Shown here: positions 45,741-56,319 of the stretch, in pieces | Layout: each line of letters starts with the position of its first letter | How positions within the stretch are numbered: position 1 is the first letter of the stretch | Origin: Cephalotus follicularis | Taxonomy: Eukaryota > Streptophyta > Magnoliopsida > Oxalidales > Cephalotaceae | Direction of reading: 5' to 3' | NCBI GenBank assembly: GCA_001972305.1 | Contig: BDDD01005680.1 | Span: 166,250 to 230,249, forward strand | DNA length: 64,000 bases | Made by a program: the position numbers and the translations under genes | Notes under the pieces: model-generated | Database searches by the model: none | What the model saw: only the letters and a program-made list of their open reading frames with translations | What the model was told of the DNA's origin: nothing

Positions 45741-45985
45741 ACAGTCGACTGTTTTTCCATAACAGTCGGCTAGATCCTTTAGCCAATCGACTGCTCTTCC
45801 CAAGCAGTCGACTTGTTCATCACGAGTATTAGGCAGTCGACTGCCTTCCGTCGACAGTCGACTGTTCTGGGTAACATTGCATGCGTAGTCGACTGGTATT
45901 ACATGCCAGTCGACTGGACGTTTGAGCAGTCGACTGGTATTACATGCCAGTCGACTGGACGTTTGAGCAGTCGACTGTTCTGGGT
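45741..45985. repeat. AGTCGACT cluster (distal) in F3 with a 41-bp tandem duplication
   Basis: Nine exact AGTCGACT copies plus CAGTCGGCT and CAATCGACT variants. Two perfect 41-bp units at 45887-45927 and 45928-45968 each contain two copies. The phrase CAGTCGACTGTTCTGGG occurs twice. Confidence 0.88.
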
Positions 45986-46794
45986 TGGACAGTAACAACA
46001 ACTGAACTTATTCACATGTATTCAAACCTCAGAATATCATCCATAATCATACATTGGTCTAAAACACAACTCAATTCATGTATTATTCACTATTTTTATC
46101 ATAATTCAAATGACGCCCAAATATGGCATTGCATGAAAACCATTCCAATTCTCCATCCAAAATTCAGTAAGCATGCTAGGTTATCTATCAACAATAACCA
46201 CAACAACCATACTGTAATCCATAGCCAAAACAACTGTACCATTCCTTTATAACACCATTACTTTTAAACTCAAAAGGCATGCATAAAATCCTCTACACTA
46301 CCCCTACCTTTGATTTCAAGTTAGAAATCGAAAGTCCACCTCTTTGTGTCTCCTTTCCAGAATCCTTGAGCTTCCCAGTAACTCCAAGAACAATCCAGCA
46401 GCTTCAAATCAAGCTCCTAGCTTAACAATGGGGGATCCTCTCACTTCCTCACTATTTCTCACTCAAATTCTCACTGTCTTGGCTCTCAAACTCTCTGGTT
46501 CTTTCTTATCAGATTGTAGGGTGAGAGAGACGAAGGCAGGAAGCATTTTTATGTAGTCCTCTCGCTTTAACCCATTTTGCATGGCATAAGAGCTTTCCTC
46601 TCTCATTATCACATGCATGCACACCCACATGTCCCCTTTTCTCTTCCTCTCTGTCTTTACAGGTCCTGACGTGATGGTGCATGCCCAACACGTCCTATTT
46701 ATGATCAGATGGCGCCTGCAAGTTATCTTATCAAGGGCTGTATGTGATCTCGTTGCATGTGATCTCGTCACATGCAGATAAAACATGGCACGAT

Positions 46795-46950
46795 CCAGTC
46801 GGCTGCCTTCCCCTGGCAGTCGACTGCCTCGCCTGGATTTCTATTGCCAAATGTCACGACAGTTGGCCAGTCGACTGGTTTCTCACGCCAGTCGACTGCC
46901 TCTCCCTTTAGTCCAACAGTCGGCTGGCAAATCGCACCAGCCGGCAGTCC
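46795..46950. repeat. AGTCGACT cluster (proximal) in F3
   Basis: Three exact copies plus CAGTCGGCTG and CAGTTGGC variants, about 130-280 bp from the LTR start, mirroring F1. Confidence 0.8.
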
Positions 46951-47078
46951 AAGCCAAAAATCCCCACAATTATACTTAGAATCACACTTCCAAATGCTCT
47001 AAGTTACTTAAATTCAAGATATCAACCAGGAAATTTGCCTTTTATTAATTCAAAGTAAAAATTACATCGAGGATTACA

Positions 47079-47361
47079 GTAATACATGAAATTGAAGATC
47101 CAGGAGTTACAGGCTCACATAGTATCAATAGAGCAAAGAAGAGCGAGTAGGTTTTACAAGGGTTTAAAACTCAACGTTCGAAGATTGTTGATAGTACGGG
47201 ATCCGCAAACCTACGAAGCAATGTTGAAGGGTGTGATAACCCAAAAGTATCAGCAAAACCGAACGGACCAAAGACAAGGAAATAGGAAGGTAGGCGAATC
47301 CTCTAGCTACAGTGGCAAGAAAGGAAAGTCCGATCGAGAAAGAAAGGATGGAGTTCTATAA
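47079..47361 (+). pseudogene. gag: Element C gag, piece 2
   Basis: Resumes after F3 with I-E-Q-R-R-A-S-R-F-Y-K-G-L, V-R-D-P-Q-T-Y-E-A-M-L and a basic S/K/R-rich tail, then stops at 47359-47361. No zinc knuckle is found, so that part was deleted. Confidence 0.75.
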
Positions 47362-47388
47362 CTCAGAGCATTAGTTAGAACATACGCA

Positions 47389-48383
47389 ATGACAATTGAG
47401 GATGTGGAAGATTCTAATGACATTGTGACAAGCATGGATTGGCTTTCGGCGATTCATGCTAATGTTGATTGGTATAAGAAGAAGGTAAAGTTTCTAATAA
47501 CCAATCAACCGGAGTTTGGTTACCAGAACGTAAAAGTCAGTCAACCCCTGAGTTTCATATCAACAATCCAAGCCAGAGGATTGTTGAAAAGTGGCTGCAA
47601 AAGTTACCTTACTTATGTGGTGAACACTAAGGAAGAAAAGATGAAAATGGAAGATGTTCACGTTGTTAAGGAGTTTACGGATGTGTTTCCCAAAGATATA
47701 CCGGGCATACCACTTTATCGTGAGATAATGTTTGCAATAGACTTAGTAACCGGAACGACTCCAATTTCAAAGAGTCCCTATCAAGTGGCACCGACCGAGT
47801 TAAAAGGAGTTAAGAATCGGTTGCAAAAATTTTAGATAAAAGATTTGTCCGACAGAGTGTATCACTATGGGATGCACCGATGTTGTTTGTAAGGAAGAAA
47901 GACGGGACAATGAGACTCTGTACCGATTGCTAAGGATCGACGATTTGTTTGATCAGCTTAAGAATACTCGAGGACCAACATTCGATCAGGTTATCATAAA
48001 GTAAAGGTCAAGAAGTGGGATGTACCGAAAACTGCTTTTCGGACAAGATATGAACACCTCGAGTTTTTGTATTGTCATTTGGATTGACAAATACTCCAGC
48101 TGCTTTCATGGAGTTGATGAAGAGAGTGTACAACAAATTGTTGGGCCAGTTTGAGGTAGTTTTTATTGACGGTATTTTGGTATAATCAAAGAGTCAAGAG
48201 GAGCATAAAAGGGCATTTGACCAATGTGCTGCAATGTTGAGGAGGGAACAACTGTATGCTAAGTTCAACAAGTGCCAACTTTGGATGAATAAGGTATCCT
48301 TCTTGAGTCACGAGATTTCAAGAGAAGGTATTTCAGTGGACTGTGCTAGGACGAAGGCAATCAAAGAATTGTAAGGATGAACG
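47389..48383 (+). pseudogene. Element C protease end and reverse transcriptase
   Basis: Opens with the protease C-terminal D-I-V-T-S-M-D-W-L, then the linker F-T-D-V-F-P-K-D-I-P-G-I-P and the RT start. A stop at 47833-47835 and several frameshifts break the fingers. The palm reads V-V-F-I-D-G-I-L-V, so the catalytic F-I-D-D has lost its second aspartate. L-Y-A-K-F-N-K-C and S-R-E-G-I-S-V-D follow. The protease active site itself is missing. Confidence 0.82.
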
Positions 48384-48806
48384 TTGCTGGCAGAAATACA
48401 AAGTTTTCTAAGATTGATAAGCTACTACCGAAGGTTCGTTGAATGTTTCTCTCGCATTACGAACCCTCTTACATGGATGGCACGGAAGAATGTTAAGTTC
48501 GAATGGTCTGATCAATGCGAAGAGAGTTTCTTGGAGTTACTTAAGGATTATGATTGTACCATCCAGGAAAAAGCGAACGTCGTGGAGGATGTTTTGAGCC
48601 ACAAGAGCATAAAGGTTTTGGCAGTAATGATTACCATACAACAGAAGTTATTAAGGGATTTCCAAAGTTTGAACTTGGAAGCTAGAAATCAAGGAGAAGA
48701 AGCTTCCTTGTCTCAAGTTATAGTTCGACCATCTTTAGTGGAACAAAACAAGCAGTGTCAGTTTCATGATCTGAGGCTTAAAGAAGATAGCGGACAGAGG
48801 TGTTGA
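48384..48806 (+). pseudogene. Element C RT connection and RNase H remnant
   Basis: F-L-R-L-I-S-Y-Y-R-R-F-V-E runs to C-E-E-S-F, then jumps directly to L-K-D-Y-D-C-T-I-Q and K-A-N-V-V-E-D. The body of RNase H with its catalytic residues is deleted in frame. The tail ends at 48804-48806. Confidence 0.8.
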
Positions 48807-48829
48807 ACGCTTACACGTTGGGAGAAAGC

Positions 48830-49366
48830 AAAGAGAAAGGAAATTATGGAGAAAAGAAATGGTAAAAATGACGATTGAGAAGGTAAGGTTAATTCAGAAG
48901 CATCTTCTAGCAGCCCAAAGTGAATGAAAGTGTTATGTGGATAAGAGATGGAAGGGATTTACAGTTGGAAATGAGAGATCATGTTTTTCTTAAAGGTTTT
49001 GCCTTGGAAAGGAGTAAAGAGATTTGATGAAAAGGAAAGCTTAATCCGTGATACATTGGACCATTGAGATTTTGGAAGGAGTCAGAAAGGTTGTGTTTAG
49101 ACTTGCATTGCTACCAAGTCTCTCTCACGTTCACAATGCATTTCATGTATATGGCTGACCCCTATCATGTTATGAGAGCTGAAATGATACAAGTGCATGG
49201 GAAGTTGTCATACAACGAGCATCCAGTGAAAATTTTGGTTTATAAAGAAGTTCTGTGGACTAAGATCATTCTGTTAATAAAGGTTTTATGGAGAAATCAT
49301 GAAGTCTATGAAGCCATTTGGAAATTGGAGGAAGTAATGAGACATGAATACCCTCGTCTTTTTTAG
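48830..49366 (+). pseudogene. Element C integrase end and chromodomain-type tail
   Basis: After the deletion of the integrase core, frames with L-P-W-K-G-V-K-R-F, then L-P-S-L-S-H-V-H-N-A-F-H-V and a tail with V-K-I-L-V, I-K-V-L-W-R-N-H-E-V-Y-E-A-I-W-K-L-E are readable. The tail is of Tekay chromodomain type and ends at 49366. The D-D-E core is absent. A short purine run, AAGGAGGGTAGA, at 49403-49414 precedes the 3' LTR. Confidence 0.78.
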
Positions 49367-49667
49367 TATGATGTATACCAAATTTTGAGGAAATTTTTTT
49401 TGTAAGGAGGGTAGATTGTAATGACCAGAATTTTGATTAGAGATATTATTTATGGAAATATGATTGTTGTTGTTGAGATTGGAAAATGCTACAAGGGACC
49501 CATAATATGACCCTAACGCTCGGGGTGATCTGGGGTTCCACTCCCCGGTTAGCGGACGGGGGGTCCCACTGCCCGGACAATGGGTAGGGACTCGGGGGCA
49601 GCGCCCCCTGAAGGAAATGGAAATTGGCTATTTTTTTTGGACTATAAATTGAGTTAAACTGTCTAAA

Positions 49668-50100
49668 GCGCCGATGGTGTGAAGTTAAGCGGCGACGCTT
49701 TAAGGTTGTACACATAACCATTGAGGGAATGCTTCAAAGCGTCGACAGACTGAGGCAAAGTCACCTAAGCGTCAATGGTTTACTTAAAGCGGCGACGCTT
49801 TATGGGTACACGCCAATGCTTAAAGCCCTCCTGACGCCGGTTAGAAATAGGGCATTGTGAAATTGGACAAACCCTTCCAACCGACAACGCTTGGATTAAA
49901 GCGACGACGCTTTGTGCAACCGATGACGCTCCAAATGTAAGCTTTAGTGCTTTGAATTCAAGTGTTACAGTTGACTGGGATGAGACCTGAAAGCGGCGAC
50001 TCCTGAAAGAGAAGCGTCAGTGATTTAGTCGAGAAGGAAGTTGAAGAACTCAGGACAGGCCCGTGATCGGCGATGCTTAGGGAGAAAGCGTCGACGCTTT
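49668..50100. repeat. GGCGAC/GTCGAC motif cluster, C3
   Basis: Copies include AAGCGGCGACGCTTTA, AAAGCGTCGACAG, AAGCGACGACGCTTTG and AAGCGTCGACGCTTTG. Position and order match C2. Confidence 0.78.
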
Positions 50101-51344
50101 GCCCCGTGTCAGGTGCAAAATTCTTGCTTTGTGTCACTTTGCGGAGGAATTCAATGGATTGAGGGACACATGTTAAGCAAGGATGTAAAGACTTATGATA
50201 TTTTGATGTTAAGGGACATTTGTCATCAGCTGAATTGGAGGAATTAAACACATGGACAAAGTCAAATGGGTGATGACATGATGACTTATGAGAGAGAAAG
50301 GGAGACATACTCCCTAAGTAACTTAGACTATTTATGGGCAATTGAAGGTTGAGTTCAGCAATTTATTGGCTGAGAAAGGAAGGGTTTTCTGCTGAGTTTT
50401 GCTAGGAGAATTCGTGGGAGAGCAAGAGAGAAGGAGATCAAGTAAGGTAAGGAAATTCTATATCCATTTTATCAAAGTTTCCTCTGTTTTACTTCCAAAT
50501 TATGCAGTAGATTGTTTTATTCATATCTTGATCATTTCTTTATGAAATTTCGAATCGTTTAATGTTTCAAAAACACCAAGATATCTACTTTAACTGTTAT
50601 GTTTTATCCTTTTCAAAATTCTATCAAATTCTTGATGAGAATCCATGTTTCATTTTACTGCTCATGTTCTGTTTTCATAAGGAAGCATTGACTTCAAAAA
50701 TTCATAATGGATTTGATTCTCAACCAATTTTTATGAACTTGAGCTTTCTAAATTCGTGAAGTTTTAATGTTTATGTTTTAGGTTTTCTATGAAAGTGTTT
50801 ATTTCTATTTGAAATTCAAGATTTAGAAATGTTATGCAAAGATGTTTTATAAATGTTTTGAGTTAAATTACTCAAAGTGATGAAAATGCATTAAGGATTG
50901 TGAAAGGAAATGAAATGAATGTTTTTACATGATAAACCAGTTTTAGAAATGTTGTACAAGGCTGTTTTACAAAACTTTTATGAATGCATTGGAGTTAATT
51001 ACTCAAATGAAGATAAATGTTTATGTATTGTGAAAGAAATGTAAACGATGATGTTTATGAATGCTTTGAGCTGATCACTCAAAGTATTAAGAAATGTTTT
51101 ATGAAATGAATTTATGAGAATGAACAACTACTGGATTGCAATCCAAGGAGGATTAATCTAGTAAAGTTTAATGAGAATGAACCACTCTTGGATTGCGATC
51201 CAAGGAAATGAATCTAAGATGGACTGATGTTAATGGAGCAAAGAGTGCTCACGGACGTGCATGTGATGTAAGGATAGTAATCGAGGAGTGCACAATGCCC
51301 TGGTGAAACTGTGTGAAAGGGTTCATTAAGGTTTCATGACTATT

Positions 51345-51600
51345 AAGTTTTTATGAAATGTTCGGAATCATGCGATATGATCAGAAAAAGAAAAGGAATG
51401 TGAAATGTTCTGGTTTTACAAAATATACCAGAAAATGATTTTAATAACGTTTTCAAGTATGGCTAGGCTATATACCAGCATATGTATGATTTTATGAAAC
51501 GTTCTGATCATGAGATATGATCAGAAAAAGGAAATGAATGTGAAATGTTCTGGTTTTACAAAATATACCAGAAAATGATTTTAATGATATTTTCAAGCAT
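51345..51600. repeat. Duplicated 140-bp block in C3 (also C2)
   Basis: Two tandem units, each with TTTTATGAAATGTTC, GATATGATCAGAAAAAG and GTTTTACAAAATATACCAG. C2 has the same pair at 33086-33320; C1 has a single unit at about 27670-27780. Confidence 0.8.
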
Positions 51601-52168
51601 GGCTATGATACATGCCACAAGAATGTATGATTGGAAAAGATTTTTGATTGTTTTCAAGCATGTTAGTGTTATACACTAGAAAATGCATGATTTTAGAAAT
51701 GTTCTAATTAATGAAAGTTATCCAAAAATTGGATTTCGATAGTAAAATGTTCTGGTTTTATAAAATTAGAAGAAGATTGTCAATGATGTTTTGAAATGAA
51801 TAATGCTAAAACGTTTTGATAAAAATTATCAAAAACAACGGACTTCAATGACGTTTTACGACTAAGATCCTTACTGGGCTATTTGAGCTCACTCCTTTCA
51901 ATGTCCTATTTTAAATGAATTTCCAGGAAACCTTAAGCGTGGAATTGCGAGCTTTAAGGAAAGTTCGTAAACGAAGTATTGCAAAGGAAGTATGTTATGC
52001 TATAAAGTTTTGCTCTTAATGTTATGCGTTAATGTTTTCCGCTGTGTTATATTTATGCCTAGTTAAGTATAAATGTAAGGAAGGTGAAAGAATGATTATC
52101 ATGAAAAGTATGATGTAAGGTATTGAAACTTATGACATGATTGAGACTATGAGAAATATGATGACTCT

Positions 52169-53187
52169 TGTTTAGCACAAAAATGTGTTGTTCTTAATGC
52201 GTTATTTGTGATATTTTTATACTTGGAATGGACTACTTTGGTTGTGTTATATTGATTTTCAGGTACAAGTGAAAAATGACCAAAGTGCAAGAATACTACC
52301 CAAAAGTGTGCAAATTGGAGCTTGAAAGTGTAAAGATTGAAGAATGGACAAATTCGGCAGAAAACAGAGTAAACGCGTCGATGTCTATCATGCATCTCGA
52401 TGTCTTTGCGGGGTTTACACAAACACGTCAACGACTTTTCTTAGAAGTCGACGTCTTTTCTGGGCAATACAAAGAGCTATGAACAAGGGATCGACGTCTT
52501 TCATCATACGGATCGACGTCTTTGTGCAAATTTCACCTGTAACTTTTGGACAAATAAGGATGGACGACTTTCACCTTAAGAGTCGACGTCTTTTATGCGC
52601 ATCTCAACAAAATGCGACTTTTACAGGAAGACATCGACGCCTTTCATAAGAAGTCGACGTCTTCCTCTGCAGCAGAAATAGAAAGATTAGATTTTTGCCA
52701 AATTTTGTAACTAGGATTGCTTTATTTCCGTTTTTGATCAGTTTTGTAGTATATAAACAAGGCATGGCCGGTCAAAACATGTATGTAGAGTAAGTAGAGG
52801 CTGTAAAACCCTAATTTCTTTCATCAATTTAGTTTCCTTTCACAATGTTTAGTAGCTAAACTTTTTAAGGTTTTGGGGAAGAACAAAGCCTAGATTGTTA
52901 TTGTTTCAATTCCATAAATAAAAATCCTTGAATATTTGATTTGTTCTTCAATATTTCTGCCTTCACACACACTTTGTTTGTCTGATGAAAATCCACACTC
53001 ATCTTGTCGGTGAAGCTGAAAGTTGGTGAATAAATGGAGCTTAATTCAACGGAGTCTACTCATACAATTTGTCGCAACGAACACACTTCGTATAGACCTA
53101 GCATGTCTACTCATACGTCTTGCCGTCGTTATCGTGCCGTACTTCGTATAGACCTAGCATGTATACTCATACGTCTTGTCATCACCC
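52169..53187 (+). mobile_element. 5' LTR of E, 3' truncated
   Basis: Aligns with the B LTR but is diverged. TATATAAA at 52750, leader, AATAAAAATCC at about 52918, and tandem CTCATACG units ending at CATCAC about 53187. Motif arms differ from B (see the cluster). Confidence 0.85.
52374..52668. repeat. GTCGACGTC motif cluster, E LTR
   Basis: About ten copies of the E form: GAAGTCGACGTCTTTTC, GGATCGACGTCTTTC, GAGTCGACGTCTTTTATG, GAAGTCGACGTCTTCC and variants, 205-500 bp from the LTR start. The core GTCGAC is the same as in B; the arms are AAG/GTCTT instead of AAGC/GCTT. Confidence 0.82.
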
Positions 53188-54570
53188 ATCTACGAAGGGA
53201 TCGATTACCAGACCAAGCAATTGGTCGAATCTATGTGTCCCGATGGGTTCACCTCGTACACTGATGAAAACGAGGCATGGAATTTCCTTTTAGACTTGGG
53301 TGAGAGAACTAGAGAATGGGAGTCAGCTCAAGCTTTCGAGAGAGCACTACCAAATAAAGGGTACGGTATAGAAGGAGCAGTTGCGCTCGAGGCATAGTTA
53401 GATAGCCGCCTCAAGAGAATAGAGTCGTTGCTTAGGGGTCCCACACAAGTAAACCAAATTGATCAAAACACCCCTATGTGTTCTTGGTGTCAGTCCCAAA
53501 ACCATGTTTTCGAAGAATTCCAAAACTATATTGACAGCCAATATACTCCTGAGAATGTATCTGCTATGAACCAATATAATCCGTATAGTAACGCTTACAA
53601 TCCGGGTTGGTGAAATCATCCAAACTTCTCATGGAGTCAAGGGCAAAACATGCGAGGACAATCGAATTTTTCGAGGTAGCCTTCTAGCATTGGTGCCCCA
53701 CCTCCACACTTTTTGGGACAACCTTCGAGCTTCCCTAGCCAGTCTGCACCACAGCAGACATTTCCAAGGTTCTCCCAAAATTTGAACACTGTTTGACCAT
53801 CCTTCCCACCACAAAACCAATTTTCAAATCAACAAACATCGGGTTTGTCAAACCAAAGGGATGATAGATCTAGGATTTCATCGTTAGAAAAGAGCGTATA
53901 ACTTCTCATGAGCACCATGATGACTAGTCAGCATAACATGGAGAAACAAATGTCACAACTAGCATCAGCTCTGCACGAAAGAGAAAAAGGAAAAATGCCC
54001 TCACAACCTGACCCGAATCCTAGGACTGCCTTAAACCATTCCACTCAAATCCAACAACCTGTAACTCCGTAAAATTTAGCTTCCTCCTCGGGTCCATCGA
54101 AACAAATTTTTTCCCTAAGGAGTGGAAATGAATACCATCCAGCGGATCAAACGGAGAACGCGACCGAGCGAATGGATGAATCATTGGCGCAAGAAAATTT
54201 TCAAGAACCATTGGCTGACCCATTCGTGCAAGTAATGAAATTTAATACGCATGATGAATTGAGGAAGGAAAAAGAGGACGAAAAGAAGAAAGAATCGGTC
54301 GAGGCGCCAAGGTGTTCATTTGACCCACCAGCTCCCTTTCCAAAAAGATTGCAAAGCAAGAAAGCCCCAGCAATGGAAAAGATCATTGAAACATTTAAGC
54401 AAGTCCAAATCAATATTCCATTGCTTGAAGCCATTGAACAGGTGCCCTCTTACGCAAAAGTCCTTAAGGACTTATGCACGAAAAAAAGGATCCTTCAGAC
54501 TCCGAAAAAGGCTTTCTTGGCAGCCAACATTAGTGCTTTGTTTTCGCAACCCACGATGCGAAAGTATAAA
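53188..54570 (+). pseudogene. gag: Element E gag and gag-protease linker
   Basis: Opens at Y-E-G-I-D-Y-Q-T-K and continues T-S-Y-T-D-E-N-E-A-W-N-F. A TAG at 53395-53397 stands where B has CAG. The knuckle C-S-W-C-Q-S-Q-N-H-V-F-E-E-F has lost its final cysteine. The linker has S-L-E-K-S, H-N-M-E-K-Q-M-S-Q-L, L-R-S-G-N-E-Y and K-A-P-A-M-E-K-I-I-E-T-F-K. Several in-frame stops, no frameshift. Confidence 0.8.
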
Positions 54571-55300
54571 GATCCTGGCTGCCCGACAATCCCTTGTGTT
54601 ATTGGAAACACGAAAATTGAGCATGCCTTGCTCGATTTAGGAGCAAGTGTGAACTTGTTGCCATCATCGGTTTATGAGAATCTTGGCTTAGGAGAATTAA
54701 GACCAACAACGATGACATTGCAATTAGCGGATAGGTCTGTGAAGGTGTCGTGAGGAAAAATTGAGGATGTGTTGATAAAGGTTGGAGAGTTTTTCTTTCA
54801 TGTCGACTTCATCGTCCTAGACACCCAGCCTGTTGCAAACTTAAATGATCAAATTCCGGTTATCCTTGGTAGACCTTTACTTGCTACAAGCAATGCGTTA
54901 ATCAATTGCCGAAATGGTCTGATGAGATTAAGCTTCGGAAATACGTCCGTGGATTTTAATGTTTTCCGATTGGGTAAACATTCCGCTAATTTTGATGAAT
55001 TGAATGCAATCCATGCATTTCCCGATTATATTGAGACACACTTTGACATTGATTTTGATGGAAATTTTAATGATTGCATGCGGGATTTAGAGGATGTCTA
55101 TGGAGATGATTTCGTTGATGTGTTTAGTATCCAGCCATTAGAGCCAGTGGGCCCCTTGTCCACATCCTTGCCTAAACCATCAATTGAGGAGCCTCCGAAA
55201 CTAGAACTCAAAGAATTTCCCTCTACATTGAAATACTCATTTCTAGGTGATAATCAAACTCTTCCTGTTATCATTTCATCTGAGCTTACTCCAAGTCAAG
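54571..55300 (+). pseudogene. Element E protease and linker
   Basis: Athila retropepsin with D-L-G-A-S-V-N-L-L-P, L-G-L-G-E-L-R-P-T-T-M, L-Q-L-A-D-R-S and P-V-I-L-G-R-P-L-L-A. D-L-G rather than D-T-G is usual for this clade. A TGA replaces a codon after V-K-V-S (54751-54753), likely a CGA arginine. The acidic linker has a single H-F-D-I-D-F-D-G-N-F-N-D-C-M unit where B has two. Confidence 0.85.
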
Positions 55301-56319
55301 AAGATGAGGTTATTGACCTTCTCAAAGAAAATAAAGAGGCAATTGGTTGGACGATGGCTGGCATCAAAGGAATTAGCCCTTCTATTTGTGAGCATCGCTT
55401 AAATCTCATAGAAGGATCCAAACCCTCTAGAGAACCTCAGCGACGAGCAAATACCTTGATGAAAGAAGCCATACAAAAAGAAATCTTGCAGTGGCTGGAC
55501 AATGGGATAATCTACCCCATTTCGGATAGTCAATGGGTGATTCCAGTCCACGTCGTTCCAAAGAAATCCGGAGTAATGGTAGTGCAATCATCCACCGATG
55601 ATTTACTTCCTACAAAAATCTAAACCGGATGGAGGGTGTGCATTGACTATCGAAAGTTAAATACAGCAACCTAGAAGGATCATTTTCCACTTCTGTTTAT
55701 CGATCAAATGCTAGATAGGTTGGCTGGTCATGAGTATTATTGTTTTCTTGATGGGTACTCTGGATACAATCAAATTCCCATCGCTCCGCAAGAGCAACAG
55801 AAAACCACATTCACATGCCCTCTCGGAACATTTGCTTACCGACGCATGCCGTTTGGCCTTTGCAATGCTCCCGCCACCTTCCAGAGGTGCATGATGAGTA
55901 TTTTCTCTGACATGGTGGAAGAGTTTCTTGAAGTATTCATGGATGACTTTTCTGTGCATTGTTCCTCATTTTCTGAATGCCTTCATCACCTAAAGTTAGT
56001 CCTCGAAAGAAGTCGAGAGAAGAATTTAGTGCTTAATTGGGAAAAGTGCAATTTTATGGTGAAGAAGGGGATCGTTCTTGGACATGTAGTGTCAAAAGAG
56101 GGAATTCAAGTAGATAAAGAAAAAATTGAAGTCATCAAGCATTTACCTCCACCTCGTAATGTGAAAGATATCCGAGCATTCCTCGGACATGCTGGTTTTT
56201 ATCGAAGGTTCATCAAGGATTTTAGTAAGGTAGCACGCCCCTTGACTTCGCTCTTAGCTAAGGATCAAGATTTTGTTTTCTCTGATGAGTGCCTTGTAGC
56301 ATTTGACCACTTAAAGAAG
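55301..56319 (+). pseudogene. Element E reverse transcriptase
   Basis: Entry region I-G-W-T-M-A-G-I-K-G-I-S-P-S-I-C and W-L-D-N-G-I-I-Y-P-I-S-D-S-Q-W; palm F-L-D-G-Y-S-G-Y-N-Q-I and the intact active site F-M-D-D; M-P-F-G-L-C-N-A-P; connection F-L-G-H-A-G-F-Y-R-R-F. In-frame stops at 55621-55623 (after P-T-K-I) and about 55672. The best-kept RT in the window. Confidence 0.92.

Larger units (their letters stand above)
41749..47078 (-). mobile_element. F3: young minus-strand Tekay-like element with internal deletions
   Basis: The full 5' LTR is on the right (44552 to about 47078). Then, reading leftward, come the primer site, a capsid-less gag (44335-43790), a spacer, RT and RNase H (43445-42405) and a truncated 3' LTR (42405-41749). 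The shared 650 bp of the two LTRs are almost identical, so this is the most recent large insertion. Protease, capsid, integrase and the first 1.9 kb of the 3' LTR are missing. The right border is 47066 or 47078; no clear TSD with GACTC on the left. Confidence 0.82.
44552..47078 (-). mobile_element. 5' LTR of F3
   Basis: Left end TGTCACGCCCCC, right end near AAATTACA or GGATTACA. About 2.5 kb. Contains the distal AGTCGACT cluster (45741-45985) and the proximal one (46795-46950). Its layout matches F1. No gene. Confidence 0.82.
31191..52168 (+). mobile_element. Element C: Tekay-like chromovirus, interrupted and decayed
   Basis: 5' LTR C2 (31191-40662), primer site, gag (41213-41748 and 47079-47361), protease end/RT (47389-48380), partial RNase H, a very short integrase end with chromodomain-type tail (to 49366), purine tract and 3' LTR C3 (49417-52168). 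F3 interrupts gag, D2 and H interrupt C2, and element E cuts C3. Internal deletions removed most of RNase H and the integrase core. The left flank lies in element A's LTR; the right TSD cannot be checked. Confidence 0.8.
49417..52168 (+). mobile_element. C3: 3' LTR of element C, truncated by E
   Basis: Starts TGTAATGACCAG and aligns with C2; it ends at GATGACTCT, where the Athila LTR of E begins. The last 240 bp present in C2 are absent from the window. It carries a motif cluster at 49668-50100 and a perfect GC stem GGGGGCAGCGCCCCC at 49594-49608. Confidence 0.85.

Noticed and set aside
37488..45985. AGTCGACT arrays as a CRISPR-like array
   Set aside because: The repeat is only 8-10 bp, spacing is irregular, the DNA is plant LTR, and there are no cas genes.
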